NCBI RefSeq assembly: GCF_003182485.1
Contig: NZ_QGTX01000001.1
Span: 1,508,001-1,572,000 of the forward strand
DNA length: 64,000 nucleotides
Source of the DNA: Geodermatophilus normandii
Lineage (GTDB): Bacteria; Actinomycetota; Actinomycetes; Mycobacteriales; Geodermatophilaceae
Direction of reading: 5' to 3'
Under the pieces are notes generated by a model, which saw only the letters and a program-made list of their open reading frames with translations, was not told the origin of the DNA and made no database searches. Numbering within the stretch: position 1 is the stretch's first letter; each line of letters begins with the position of its first letter. Positions 8,248 through 15,634 of the stretch are shown piece by piece. Position numbers and translations under genes: made by a program.

Positions 8248-9366
8248 GTGCAGCTGGAGAACTCCTTCACCGTCCCCGTGCCCGTCGACGAGGCCTGGCG
8301 GGTGCTGCTCGACATCGAGCGGATCGCGCCCTGCATGCCCGGCGCCGCGCTGGACTCGGTCACCGGTGACGACTTCACCGGCCGGGTCAAGGTGAAGCTC
8401 GGGCCGATCAACCTGACGTACCAGGGGAAGGCGTCCTTCATCGAGAAGGACGAGGCGGCCCACCGCGCCGTCATCGACGCCCGCGGCAAGGACCAGCGCG
8501 GCAACGGGACGGCCACGGCCACGATCACCGCGAAGCTGCAGGGCGAGGGGGCGACCACCCGGGTCGACGTGCTCACCGACCTCAACATCACCGGCCGCCC
8601 GGCCCAGTTCGGCCGCGGCGTCATGACCGACGTCGGCAACAAGCTGCTCGGCCAGTTCGCCGACAAGCTCGCCGCCCAGCTGGGCGAGGGCGACGCGCAG
8701 GGCGACGCCGAGCGCGCCGACAGCGCGGCGGCGAAGGCCACGGCCACCGTGACCGGGGCGGCCGAGGAGATCGCGCAGTCGGTGGAGCAGGTGCCCGGAG
8801 ACAACGTCGTCGCGGAGAAGGTGCGCCAGGCCGGCACCGCGGCGCGGAAGGCCGCGGCGTCGGCCACCGACTCCGCGTCGGGCCGGCCCGCGAAGAAGCA
8901 GGCCGCGAAGAAGGCCGCCGCCGCGGCCGCCCCGGCTCCCACCGAGACCGCCCCGATCACCGCGCCGGTCGCCGCGGGCGCCACCGACACGGTGTCGATC
9001 CCCGCGGTGTCGATCCCCCCGGTGTCCGACACCGCGCCGGCCGCCTCCGACACGGCTCCGGCCGCCTCCGACACGGCGCCGGCCGCCTCGGACACCACCC
9101 CGGTCGCCGCCGTGGGCCGGGCGCCGAGCACGCCGCCGTCGGGCAACACCGCGCCGCCCGGCCGGCCGGCCACCGGTGCCCCGCCGCGCAGCACCCCGAC
9201 CGGCACGGCCGAGACGGTGCGCCAGCAGCCGGTGGCCGAGCCCGAGCCGATCGACCTGCTCGAGGTGGCCGGCGGCGCGGCGCTCGCCCGCTACGCCGCG
9301 CCCGCCGCCGGGGTCGGCGCGTTCCTGCTGCTCCTGGTGCTCGTCGTGCGGCGGCGCCGCCGCTGA
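8248..9366 (+). CDS. coxG: CoxG-like SRPBCC protein with extended tail and C-terminal membrane anchor
   Basis: CoxG proteins recruit CO dehydrogenase to the membrane and have recently been linked to quinone handling. Residues about 1-145 form the SRPBCC (CoxG) domain: LENSFTVPVPVDEAWRVL, MPGA, GRVKVKLGP, then GNGTATATI. After that comes an unusually long alanine/lysine/proline-rich linker (about 150-340) with three SDTAPAA repeats. A single transmembrane helix near residues 350-367 (GVGAFLLLLVLVV) ends in five arginines. The total of 372 residues is about twice the usual CoxG. GTG 8248 follows GGAGG by eight bases. Context supports membrane tethering of CoxSLM. The repeated low-complexity linker is the odd part. 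Confidence 0.85.
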   Translation: MQLENSFTVPVPVDEAWRVLLDIERIAPCMPGAALDSVTGDDFTGRVKVKLGPINLTYQGKASFIEKDEAAHRAVIDARGKDQRGNGTATATITAKLQGEGATTRVDVLTDLNITGRPAQFGRGVMTDVGNKLLGQFADKLAAQLGEGDAQGDAERADSAAAKATATVTGAAEEIAQSVEQVPGDNVVAEKVRQAGTAARKAAASATDSASGRPAKKQAAKKAAAAAAPAPTETAPITAPVAAGATDTVSIPAVSIPPVSDTAPAASDTAPAASDTAPAASDTTPVAAVGRAPSTPPSGNTAPPGRPATGAPPRSTPTGTAETVRQQPVAEPEPIDLLEVAGGAALARYAAPAAGVGAFLLLLVLVVRRRRR

Positions 9367-9378
9367 GGCCGGTGTCGA

Positions 9379-10011
9379 TCACCGGCTGAGGAGGTCCTCC
9401 AGCCAGGTCAGCGCGGCGGCGGCCACCGCCCCGGGTGCCCTCCCCAGCGAGTGGTCGCCCGGCACCGGGAGCACCGACGCCGCCGGCCGGCCCTCCAGGG
9501 CGGCGAGGACCTCCGCGGGCCGGCCGAACGCGTCGGTCTCCCCCTGGACGACGGCCACCGGCACCCCCGCGCCGGTGAGCTCGCCGGCCCGGCTCTTCTC
9601 CGGCCGGCCGGGCGGGTGCAGCGGGAACGCCAGCGCCAGCACGCCGACGGCTCCCTGCGCGGCCGCCGTCCGGCAGGCCACGCGGGCGCCGGCGCTGCGG
9701 CCACCGAGGACGAGGGGGCCGCTCACCGCGCCGCCGGCGCGCAGCGCGTCGAGGACGGCGGTCCAGGCGAGGTCGAGGCGCGGCGGGGCCGGCGCGATCC
9801 GCCCGCCGGCCACCCGCCACGGCTGCTCGACCCGCAGCACCCGCCAGCCGGCCGCGGCCGCGGCGCCGGTGACGGCGACCAGGTCCGCCGAGCCGACGCC
9901 GCCGCCCGCGCCGTGACCGAGCACCAGCGTGCCGCGGGCGCCGTCGGCCGGTTCCTCGGCGTGCACCGCGGCCGGGCCGAGCGGGGTGCCGACGAGCGCC
10001 GGCGGGCTCAC
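9379..10011 (-). CDS. alpha/beta hydrolase, KAT-domain/dienelactone-hydrolase-like
   Basis: Small alpha/beta-hydrolase of 210 residues. Visible features are an LVLGHGAGGG oxyanion-hole strand near residue 32, the nucleophile elbow GGRSAGAR (Ser near 105), an aspartate in VVQGETDAFG and a C-terminal histidine in PVPGDHSLG. These match the uncharacterised KANL3/Tex30-type hydrolases, whose substrate is unknown. GTG 10011 is chosen because it overlaps the upstream HAD stop as GTGA. It is the last gene of a DedA-HAD-hydrolase operon read on the minus strand. Confidence 0.8.
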   Translation of the reverse strand: MSPPALVGTPLGPAAVHAEEPADGARGTLVLGHGAGGGVGSADLVAVTGAAAAAGWRVLRVEQPWRVAGGRIAPAPPRLDLAWTAVLDALRAGGAVSGPLVLGGRSAGARVACRTAAAQGAVGVLALAFPLHPPGRPEKSRAGELTGAGVPVAVVQGETDAFGRPAEVLAALEGRPAASVLPVPGDHSLGRAPGAVAAAALTWLEDLLSR

Positions 10012-10664
10012 CGCGCCAGGAGGGCGTCGACCGCGCTCGCCAGGTCGGGCGCGACGACGGCCGGCGCGGGCAGGCCGGGCGGGTAGACCCGCTCGGTGCG
10101 CGGGAACCACACGCCGGTCAGCCCGGCCCGCTCGGCGCCCAGGACGTCCCACCCGTGCGCGGCCACGAGCGCCATGCGGTCGGGGGCGACGCCGCACGCG
10201 CCGGCGGCCCAGAGGTAGGCCTCGCGCGAGGGCTTCCAGGCGCGCACCGACTCGCTGGTCAGCGTCCGCTCCACCAGCGGCGTGATCCCGCCGCGCTCCA
10301 GGCCCGCCTCGGCCACGCCGGGGGAGCCGTGCGAGAGCGTCACCACCCGCACGCCGGCGTCGTGCAGGCGGCGCAGCGCGGGCTCGACGTCGGGGTGGGG
10401 GGACAGTTCGAGGAAGGCGTCGGCCACCCGCGCGCGGTCGCCGTCGGACAGGTCGGTGAGCTGGGCCAGGGCGGAGTCGAACGCCGCGCGGAAGGACAGC
10501 CAGACGCCGGCCACGGTGGCGGCGGCGCCGGTGTGGAGGGTCCGGCCGAAGACCGTGGGCAGCAGGGCGGCCGGCTGCCCGTGCTCGACGAGCGCCGCGC
10601 CGACGGGGGACAGGTCGAGCAGCGTCTCGTTGACGTCGAACGCGACGACCCCGGGTCGGCTCAC
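10008..10664 (-). CDS. HAD-superfamily hydrolase, haloacid-dehalogenase type II-like
   Basis: HAD enzyme of 218 residues. Motif I is FDVNETLLDL with nucleophile Asp10 and an Asn where phosphatases carry the second Asp; this suits dehalogenase-type members of the family. Motif II is TLSHGSP, motif III Lys is in VRAWKPSREAY, and motif IV is VAAHGWDVLGA. The cap helices lie between about 15 and 95. The annotation (S)-2-haloacid dehalogenase is the closest named family, but the natural substrate could be a phosphate ester or another carboxylate. It overlaps both neighbours by four bases, so it is translationally coupled to DedA and to the alpha/beta hydrolase. Confidence 0.85.
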   Translation of the reverse strand: MSRPGVVAFDVNETLLDLSPVGAALVEHGQPAALLPTVFGRTLHTGAAATVAGVWLSFRAAFDSALAQLTDLSDGDRARVADAFLELSPHPDVEPALRRLHDAGVRVVTLSHGSPGVAEAGLERGGITPLVERTLTSESVRAWKPSREAYLWAAGACGVAPDRMALVAAHGWDVLGAERAGLTGVWFPRTERVYPPGLPAPAVVAPDLASAVDALLAR

Positions 10665-11356
10665 GCGGTCGGGCGGTCGCCGGTCCCGCGGACGTCCGCC
10701 GACCGGCCCGCGGTGGTCTGCCGGCGGCGGTGGTGGCGGATGTCCTTGACCCGCTTGTAGACCAGGTAGCCGACCGCCAGGACCACGACGGCGACGACGG
10801 CGTAGTCGAGGTAGTGCAGGTTCGCCTCGATGAAGTCGCGGGCCAGCCAGCCGAGGGTGACCAGGACGGCGTTCCAGATCAGGCTGCCGGCCGCGGAGTA
10901 GAGGAGGAACTGGCCGAACGGCATCCTCACGACGCCGGCCGGCACCGAGATGAAGCTGCGCACGATCGGCACCATGCGGCCGAAGAACACCGCTGAGCGA
11001 CCGTGCCGCTCGAACCAGGCGAAGGTCTTGTCGACGTCGGCGGTCTCCACCAGCGGCAGCCGGTCGAGGAAGGCGTGCGAGCGGCGCGGACCGAGCGCGC
11101 GGCCGATGTAGTAGAAGAAGATCGCGCCGAGGATCGAGCCGATGGTCGCGCAGCCGACGACGGCCACGAACGCCCACGGGCTGTCGATGAGCACGCCGGC
11201 CGCGCCGAGGACCGCCTCGCTGGGGATCGGCGGGATGACCGTCTCCAGCAGGATGCTGAAGCCCACGCCGATCGGGCCGAGGGAGTCCACGAGGGAGAGC
11301 AGCCAGGCGGTGAGCCCGCCCTGGTCGGTGGAGGCTGCGGCGGCCAGGAAGGACAT
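10661..11356 (-). CDS. DedA/VTT-domain membrane protein
   Basis: Integral membrane protein of 231 residues in the DedA (SNARE-associated) family. Members act in lipid-carrier or polyprenyl-phosphate flipping and in membrane-potential homeostasis. Features: ETVIPPIPSEAVLGAAG near residue 38, which is the conserved E...P.P.E reentrant segment, GSILGAIFFYYIGRALG, then FFGRMVPIVRSFISVPAGVVRM with the conserved R-x3-R pair. Two more helices and a basic cytoplasmic tail follow. ATG 11356 precedes the first hydrophobic stretch. It is the promoter-proximal gene of the three-gene minus-strand operon. Confidence 0.9.
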   Translation of the reverse strand: MSFLAAAASTDQGGLTAWLLSLVDSLGPIGVGFSILLETVIPPIPSEAVLGAAGVLIDSPWAFVAVVGCATIGSILGAIFFYYIGRALGPRRSHAFLDRLPLVETADVDKTFAWFERHGRSAVFFGRMVPIVRSFISVPAGVVRMPFGQFLLYSAAGSLIWNAVLVTLGWLARDFIEANLHYLDYAVVAVVVLAVGYLVYKRVKDIRHHRRRQTTAGRSADVRGTGDRPTA

Positions 11357-11425
11357 GGCTCCCACGGTACGGGCGCCCCCTGGGCGCCGCCTGCACGTCG
11401 CCCGGACGCACGGGGCGGATGGGGC

Positions 11426-11431
11426 TAGCGT
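11426..11431 (+). promoter_or_regulatory. -10 box of leaderless amidohydrolase gene
   Basis: TAGCGT fits the TAnnnT -10 pattern and ends six bases before the ATG at 11438. Transcription would start at or within a base or two of the start codon, giving a leaderless mRNA. No ribosome-binding site is present, and I see no clear -35. Confidence 0.5.
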
Positions 11432-11437
11432 GCCGCC

Positions 11438-12733
11438 ATGCGCCAGCGCCTCACCGCCCGGGCCGTCGTCGTGGGCGACCGGGCGGGCACCGTCGTCCCG
11501 GACGCGGTCGTCGACGTGGCGGACGGGCGGATCGCGTGGGCCGGGCGGGCCGCCGACGCCCCGCCGGCCGGGGACGCCGAGGTCGTGGCGCTGCCCGGCC
11601 TGCTCGCGCCGGGGCTGGTCAACACCCACTCGCACGCGCCGATGGTGCTGTTCCGCGGTCAGGGCGAGGGGCTGCCGCTGGACCGCTGGCTGCGCGAGGT
11701 GATGTGGCCGCGGGAGGCGCGGCTGACCGACGACGACGTCGAGGTCGCGATGACCGCCGCCTCGGCGGAGATGCTGCGCGGCGGGGTCACCACCAGCGTC
11801 GAGATGTACTTCGCGCCGGAGCGGATCGCCGCGGCGGTGGGCGCCACCGGTGCCCGGGTGGTGGTCGCCGCGCCGATGGTGCCGCTGCCCGGGATGCCGC
11901 CGCTGGAGGAGCAGATGGCCGCCGCGGTCGACCTCGCCGCGGGCACCGCCGACGACGGCACCGTCGAGTACGGGCTCGGCCCCCACGCGGCCTACACCGT
12001 TCCGCTGCCCCTGCTGCGCCGCGCCGCCGAGCTGTCCCGCGAGCACGGCATGCTGCTGCACCTGCACGTCGCCGAGACCGCCACGGAGGGCGCCGACCTG
12101 CTGGCCGCGCACGGGCTGTCGGTGCCCTCGCTGCTGGCCGCGCACGACGTCCTGGGCGGGCGGGTGCTGGCCGCGCACTGCGTGCACCTGGACGACGGCG
12201 ACCTGGAGCTGTGGGCCGAGTACGACGTCGCCGTCGCGCACTGCCCGGCCAGCAACGCCAAGCTCGCCAGCGGGATCGCGCCGGTGCGGGCGATGCTCGA
12301 CCGCGGCATCCGGGTGGGGCTGGGCACCGACGGGCCGGCCTCCAACGACGGGCTGGACCTGCTCTCCGACGTGCGCCTGGCGGCGGGGCTGGCCCGGCTG
12401 CGCGAGTCCTCGGCCACCGCGTTGACCGCCGCGGAGGCGTTCTGGCTGGCCACGGGCGCGGCCGCGGAGGCGATCGGCCGCCCGGACCTGGGGCAGGTCG
12501 AGGCCGGACGGCGGGCCGACCTGGTGCACGTCGACACCCGCGACCTGGGCTTCGAGCCGGTCGGGGACGACGCCGACCTGCTCACCCACCTCGTCTGGTC
12601 CGGCGCCTCGCGGCTGGTCCGCGACGTGTGGGTGGGCGGGCGGCAGGTGGTCGCCGACGGCGCGGTCACCACCGTCGACGCCGCCGCGCTGCGCACCGAG
12701 GTCGCCGGGCGGGCGGCCCGGCTGGCCGGTTGA
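11438..12733 (+). CDS. amidohydrolase, SAH/MTA deaminase-like (MtaD/SsnA/TrzN group)
   Basis: Metal-dependent deaminase/hydrolase of 431 residues. The metal site reads NTHSHAPM (H-x-H, about residues 64-66), HLHVAET (His near 206), AHCVHL and GTDGPASND (Asp near 293). The layout is that of 5-methylthioadenosine/S-adenosylhomocysteine deaminases and related atrazine/guanine amidohydrolases. SAH deamination would recycle the by-product of methyl transfer. It could equally act on another aminopurine or a hydantoin-like substrate. It is a stand-alone gene with a leaderless-type promoter and a strong hairpin right after its stop. Confidence 0.85.
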   Translation: MRQRLTARAVVVGDRAGTVVPDAVVDVADGRIAWAGRAADAPPAGDAEVVALPGLLAPGLVNTHSHAPMVLFRGQGEGLPLDRWLREVMWPREARLTDDDVEVAMTAASAEMLRGGVTTSVEMYFAPERIAAAVGATGARVVVAAPMVPLPGMPPLEEQMAAAVDLAAGTADDGTVEYGLGPHAAYTVPLPLLRRAAELSREHGMLLHLHVAETATEGADLLAAHGLSVPSLLAAHDVLGGRVLAAHCVHLDDGDLELWAEYDVAVAHCPASNAKLASGIAPVRAMLDRGIRVGLGTDGPASNDGLDLLSDVRLAAGLARLRESSATALTAAEAFWLATGAAAEAIGRPDLGQVEAGRRADLVHVDTRDLGFEPVGDDADLLTHLVWSGASRLVRDVWVGGRQVVADGAVTTVDAAALRTEVAGRAARLAG

Positions 12734-12734
12734 C

Positions 12735-12765
12735 GCGGCACGATCAGGTGACCTGATCGTGCCGC
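12735..12765. terminator. perfect 15-bp palindrome between convergent genes
   Basis: GCGGCACGATCAGGT at 12735-12749, a single central G, then its exact reverse complement at 12751-12765. It starts one base after the amidohydrolase stop and faces a gene on the other strand, so it can act as a bidirectional terminator. There is no U-run. Confidence 0.6.
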
Positions 12766-12817
12766 GTCCTGGCTCAGCGTCGGCGGTGAGCCAGGACGCG
12801 CGGCGGTGAGCCAGGAC
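12766..12817. repeat. nested repeat: GTCCTGGCTCA with two inverted copies
   Basis: GTCCTGGCTCA at 12766-12776 is followed by two exact inverted copies, TGAGCCAGGAC at 12787-12797 and 12807-12817. The two copies lie in a tandem 20-base unit beginning CGGCGGTGAGCCAGGACG (12781 and 12801). Either copy can pair with the first arm, giving alternative hairpins directly behind the 15-bp palindrome. It looks like a compound terminator or a small dispersed palindromic element. Confidence 0.6.
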
Positions 12818-12825
12818 GGCGCTGC

Positions 12826-13287
12826 TCAGGTCTGCGGGTCGGGGCCCGTCCAGGTGTAGAGGTGGCCGTCGACGACGACGGTCACCCAGCCCTCGCACAC
12901 CAGCGCCTGCTCGCCGGCGAGGTCGGGCCACGGGCCGCCGCCGTCCCACGGCATGCCGGGCCGGGCGACCGGCGCGCAGTCCGCGGGCGGCGCGGTGCCG
13001 GGGGGGAGGTCCATGTCCGCCCGCACGCTGCCGTCGTCCTCGCCGTACGCCTCGCCGGGCCGGACGACGGTGACGTCGGCGCCGACCGCGCGGGTCCAGT
13101 ACGGCACCGCCCCCGCGGGTGCCTGCGCAGCCGTGGCGGCGTCGCGGGTGTCGGTGTGACCCTGCAGCTCGGCCACCATCGCGCCGAACCCGTGCACGCC
13201 CGCGGGCATCGTCACCAGCAGGCCGGCGCCCGCGGCGGCGGCGACCGCGAGCACCGCCGCGAGCGTCCTCAGCACCAGCCTGACCAC
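12826..13287 (-). CDS. hypothetical secreted or membrane-anchored protein
   Basis: I do not recognise this 153-residue protein. It begins with VVRLVLRTLAAVLAVAAAAGAGLL, a signal peptide or single anchor. The rest is a polar, tryptophan-containing domain (VPYWTRAVGADVTVV, then CAPVARPG, CEGWVTVVVDGHLYTW). It has two cysteines in the outside part that could form a disulfide. GTG 13287 is chosen because GGGGAGGA lies five bases before it; a start at 13314 would lack a ribosome site. No functional neighbour is evident. Confidence 0.65.
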   Translation of the reverse strand: MVRLVLRTLAAVLAVAAAAGAGLLVTMPAGVHGFGAMVAELQGHTDTRDAATAAQAPAGAVPYWTRAVGADVTVVRPGEAYGEDDGSVRADMDLPPGTAPPADCAPVARPGMPWDGGGPWPDLAGEQALVCEGWVTVVVDGHLYTWTGPDPQT

Positions 13288-13463
13288 CGTGTCCTCCCCT
13301 CGTCGGGCCACCACCCGGTGGCGGGACGAGCCTCGGGCCGGCGGCTCTCCCCCGGCGTCGGCTGCCGGGACGATCTCCGCGGGGACCGTGCGTCGTACCG
13401 GGGGAGGACCCCGCGTGCGACCGGGGCTGGAGGACCGCGGCGCGCGGCGGTTGACTGCCGGGC

Positions 13464-14303
13464 GTGGGAGCGTCCCTGCGGGTCCTGACCATGAACGTCC
13501 TCGGCCCGGCCAACCCGGACTGGGAGCGCCGCAGCGCGCTGGTCGGGGAGACGCTGCGCCGGCTGGACGCCGACGTCGTGGCGCTGCAGGAGGTGCCGGT
13601 CGCGGACGGCACCGTGGAGGCGCTCCTCGGCCCCGGGTACACCGTCACCGCCTTCTCCCGCGCCGCCGACGACGGCGTGGGCGGGGTGCTCGCGACGAGG
13701 GCGCCGCACCGGGTGGTGGAGGAGATCGACCAGCGCTGCACGCCCCGGGCGCGGGACTTCGCGTGGTGCGCGACGCTCGTCGTCGAGGTGGACGCCGCCG
13801 TCGGCCGCACGCTGGTGGCCCATCACAAGCCGAGCTGGCAGTTCGGTTACGAGGTCGAGCGCGAGCAGCAGGCCCTCGCCGCCGCGCGGGCGCTCGAGCG
13901 GCTGGCCGGCCGCGCCGACCACGCCGTGGTGCTGGGCGACCTCGACGCTCCCCCCGACGCCGCGAGCACGCAGTTCTGGCGCGGCCGCCGGTCGCTCGGC
14001 GGCACGAGCGTCTGCTACCAGGACGCGTGGGAGACCCTGCACCCCGCCGACCCCGGGTTCACGTTCGACGCCCGCAACCCGCTGGTGCGGGCCGGCGAGG
14101 TGGCCACCGCGGTCAGCCGCCGGATCGACTGGGTCCTCGTGCGCAGCGGCGTGCACGGGCCCACGCTGCAGGTCCGCTCGTGCACCCGGGTGCTCGACGA
14201 GCCGGTCGGCGGCGTGTGGGCCAGCGACCACTGCGGCGTCGTCGCCGACCTCGACCTCCCCGCCTCGCCGCCCGGCTCCTGGGATCAGCAACCGATCGGT
14301 TGA
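13464..14303 (+). CDS. endonuclease/exonuclease/phosphatase-family protein
   Basis: Member of the EEP (DNase I-like) superfamily, 279 residues. Metal and catalytic elements are visible in order: TMNVLGPANPDW (N-terminal Asn), ALQEVP (Glu near 44), LVAHHKPSW, VVLGDLDAPPD (Asp/Asp pair replacing the usual GDFN), IDWVLVRSG and the C-terminal WASDHCGVVADL (Asp-His). The substrate may be DNA, an inositol phosphate or another phosphodiester. The change of GDFN to GDLD is mildly unusual. Its final bases overlap the promoter of the next operon: the -35 hexamer begins in its last codons. Confidence 0.8.
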   Translation: MGASLRVLTMNVLGPANPDWERRSALVGETLRRLDADVVALQEVPVADGTVEALLGPGYTVTAFSRAADDGVGGVLATRAPHRVVEEIDQRCTPRARDFAWCATLVVEVDAAVGRTLVAHHKPSWQFGYEVEREQQALAAARALERLAGRADHAVVLGDLDAPPDAASTQFWRGRRSLGGTSVCYQDAWETLHPADPGFTFDARNPLVRAGEVATAVSRRIDWVLVRSGVHGPTLQVRSCTRVLDEPVGGVWASDHCGVVADLDLPASPPGSWDQQPIG

Positions 14304-14348
14304 CAAGGTCCCGTGAGCGCCCTACCGTCTTCCTCAACCGAATGGTTG
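14289..14348 (+). promoter_or_regulatory. promoter with two ArsR-type operators
   Basis: TTGACA at 14300-14305 and TACCGT at 14323-14328 are separated by exactly 17 bases. CAACCGATCGGTTG (14289-14302, perfect palindrome) overlaps the -35. CAACCGAATGGTTG (14335-14348, near-perfect) lies at the expected start point. Their centres are 46 bases apart. This is the layout of a repressor-controlled promoter, most simply autoregulated by the ArsR protein encoded just downstream. Confidence 0.75.
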
Positions 14349-14364
14349 ACGAAGGAGGTCGACG

Positions 14365-14727
14365 GTGGCGGCTGATCCGCTCTCCCGGGTGTTCGCGGCG
14401 CTGGCCGACCCGACCCGGCGCGACATGGTCGCCCGGCTCGCGGTCGGTGACGCGACGGTCGGTGAGCTCGCCGCCCCGTACGACGTGACCGTGCAGGCGG
14501 TGTCCAAGCACCTGCGGGTGCTCGAGGACGCCGGCCTGGTCAGTCGCAGCCGGGAGGCCCAGCGCCGCCCGGTCCACCTCGAGGCGGAGGTGTTCGACCT
14601 GATGACGAAGTGGATCGAGCGCTACCGGCGCCAGGCCGAGGAGCGCTACCGCCGCCTCGACGACGTCCTCCGGTCCATGCCGGACGACGAGACCCCACCC
14701 ACCGCACCGGAGAGGAGCCCGTCATGA
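14365..14727 (+). CDS. ArsR-family transcriptional regulator
   Basis: Winged-helix repressor of 120 residues. FAALADPTRRDMVARLAVGDATVGELA and the recognition helix TVQAVSKHLRVLEDAGLV are typical of the ArsR branch that pairs with SRPBCC proteins, not of metal sensors; no metal-binding cysteines are visible. GTG 14365 follows GAAGGAGG. Its stop overlaps the start of the SRPBCC gene (ATGA), so regulator and partner are coupled. The two matching palindromes in the promoter suggest autorepression. Confidence 0.9.
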   Translation: MAADPLSRVFAALADPTRRDMVARLAVGDATVGELAAPYDVTVQAVSKHLRVLEDAGLVSRSREAQRRPVHLEAEVFDLMTKWIERYRRQAEERYRRLDDVLRSMPDDETPPTAPERSPS

Positions 14728-15206
14728 CCACCAGCACCCGCGAGACCCGCATCGAGGCCGACCCCGAGGTCCCGCTCATCCGCATCACCCGCGAGTTCGA
14801 CGCCCCGCCGGCCAAGGTCTTCCGCGCCCACACCGACCCCGACCTGGTCGTGCAGTGGCTCGGCCCGCGCGGGCTGGAGATGCGGATCGACCACTACGAC
14901 TGCCGGCCCGGCGGCTCCTACCGCTACGTCCACAGCGACGAGAACGGCGAGTACGCCTTCCGCGGCTGCTTCCACGACGTCCGCCCCGACGAGCTGATCG
15001 TGCAGACCTTCACCTTCGAGGGCGTGCCCGACGGTGTCGCGCTGGAGAAGCTCGTCCTCGAGGACCTCGGCGACGGCCGCACCCGGCTCACCGCCACCTC
15101 GCTGTGCGACTCCTTCGCCGACCGCGACGCGATGCTGGCCAGCGGCATGGAGGTCGGCGTGGTCGAGGGTTACGAGCGCCTCGACGAGGTGCTCGCCCGT
15201 GACTGA
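14724..15206 (+). CDS. SRPBCC/AHSA1-domain protein
   Basis: START-like fold protein of 160 residues, of the activator-of-Hsp90-ATPase homologue group that binds small hydrophobic ligands. ITREFDAPPAKVFRAHTDPDLVVQWLGP at the N-terminus and EGYERLDEVLA at the C-terminus are the family landmarks. Translation is coupled to the upstream ArsR gene. In such pairs the SRPBCC member is presumed to bind the compound that relieves repression or to act as its enzyme, but the ligand is unknown. Confidence 0.9.
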   Translation: MTTSTRETRIEADPEVPLIRITREFDAPPAKVFRAHTDPDLVVQWLGPRGLEMRIDHYDCRPGGSYRYVHSDENGEYAFRGCFHDVRPDELIVQTFTFEGVPDGVALEKLVLEDLGDGRTRLTATSLCDSFADRDAMLASGMEVGVVEGYERLDEVLARD

Positions 15207-15247
15207 GCGGGTCGCGTCTCCAGGGGGGGCACGCCGAGGCGGCGCGC

Positions 15248-15634
15248 ATGAAGCTCGAGCTCGTGCCGATCCCGGTCGCCGACGTCGACCGGGCGAAGGC
15301 CTTCTACGCCGACCGGCTCGGCTTCTCCGTCGACGTGGACGCACGACCGGCCGACGGCGTGCGGGTGGTCCAGGTGACGCCGCCGGGCTCGTCCTGCTCG
15401 ATCGGCTTCGGCACCGGGCTGGCGGCCTACGAAGGCACCCCCGGAACGATCCGGGCGCTGCATCTCGTCGTCGCCGACATCGACCGCGCCCGCGCGGAAC
15501 TGGTGGGTCGGGGAGTCGACGTCGAGCCCGTGGTGGACGTGGGGGGAGGGGTGCGGTACGCGGCGCTCGCCGACCCGGACGGCAACACGCTGACGCTGCA
15601 GGAGATGGCCTGGCGTACCGGTGACGCCTTCTAG
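15248..15634 (+). CDS. VOC-superfamily (glyoxalase/bleomycin-resistance fold) protein
   Basis: Small metalloprotein-fold protein of 128 residues with two beta-alpha-beta-beta-beta modules: LVPIPVADVDRAKAFYADRLGF and LHLVVADIDRARAELVGRGV, ending in ADPDGNTLTLQEM. The first metal ligand position is proline/valine instead of His, so it may bind rather than turn over its substrate. It follows the ArsR-SRPBCC pair with a 41-base gap and may belong to the same transcript. Its stop TAG shares CTAG with the stop of the opposing gene. Confidence 0.85.
   Translation: MKLELVPIPVADVDRAKAFYADRLGFSVDVDARPADGVRVVQVTPPGSSCSIGFGTGLAAYEGTPGTIRALHLVVADIDRARAELVGRGVDVEPVVDVGGGVRYAALADPDGNTLTLQEMAWRTGDAF

Noticed and set aside
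14365..14727. Arsenic or metal sensor
   Set aside because: No metal-binding cysteines; the gene is coupled to an SRPBCC protein.
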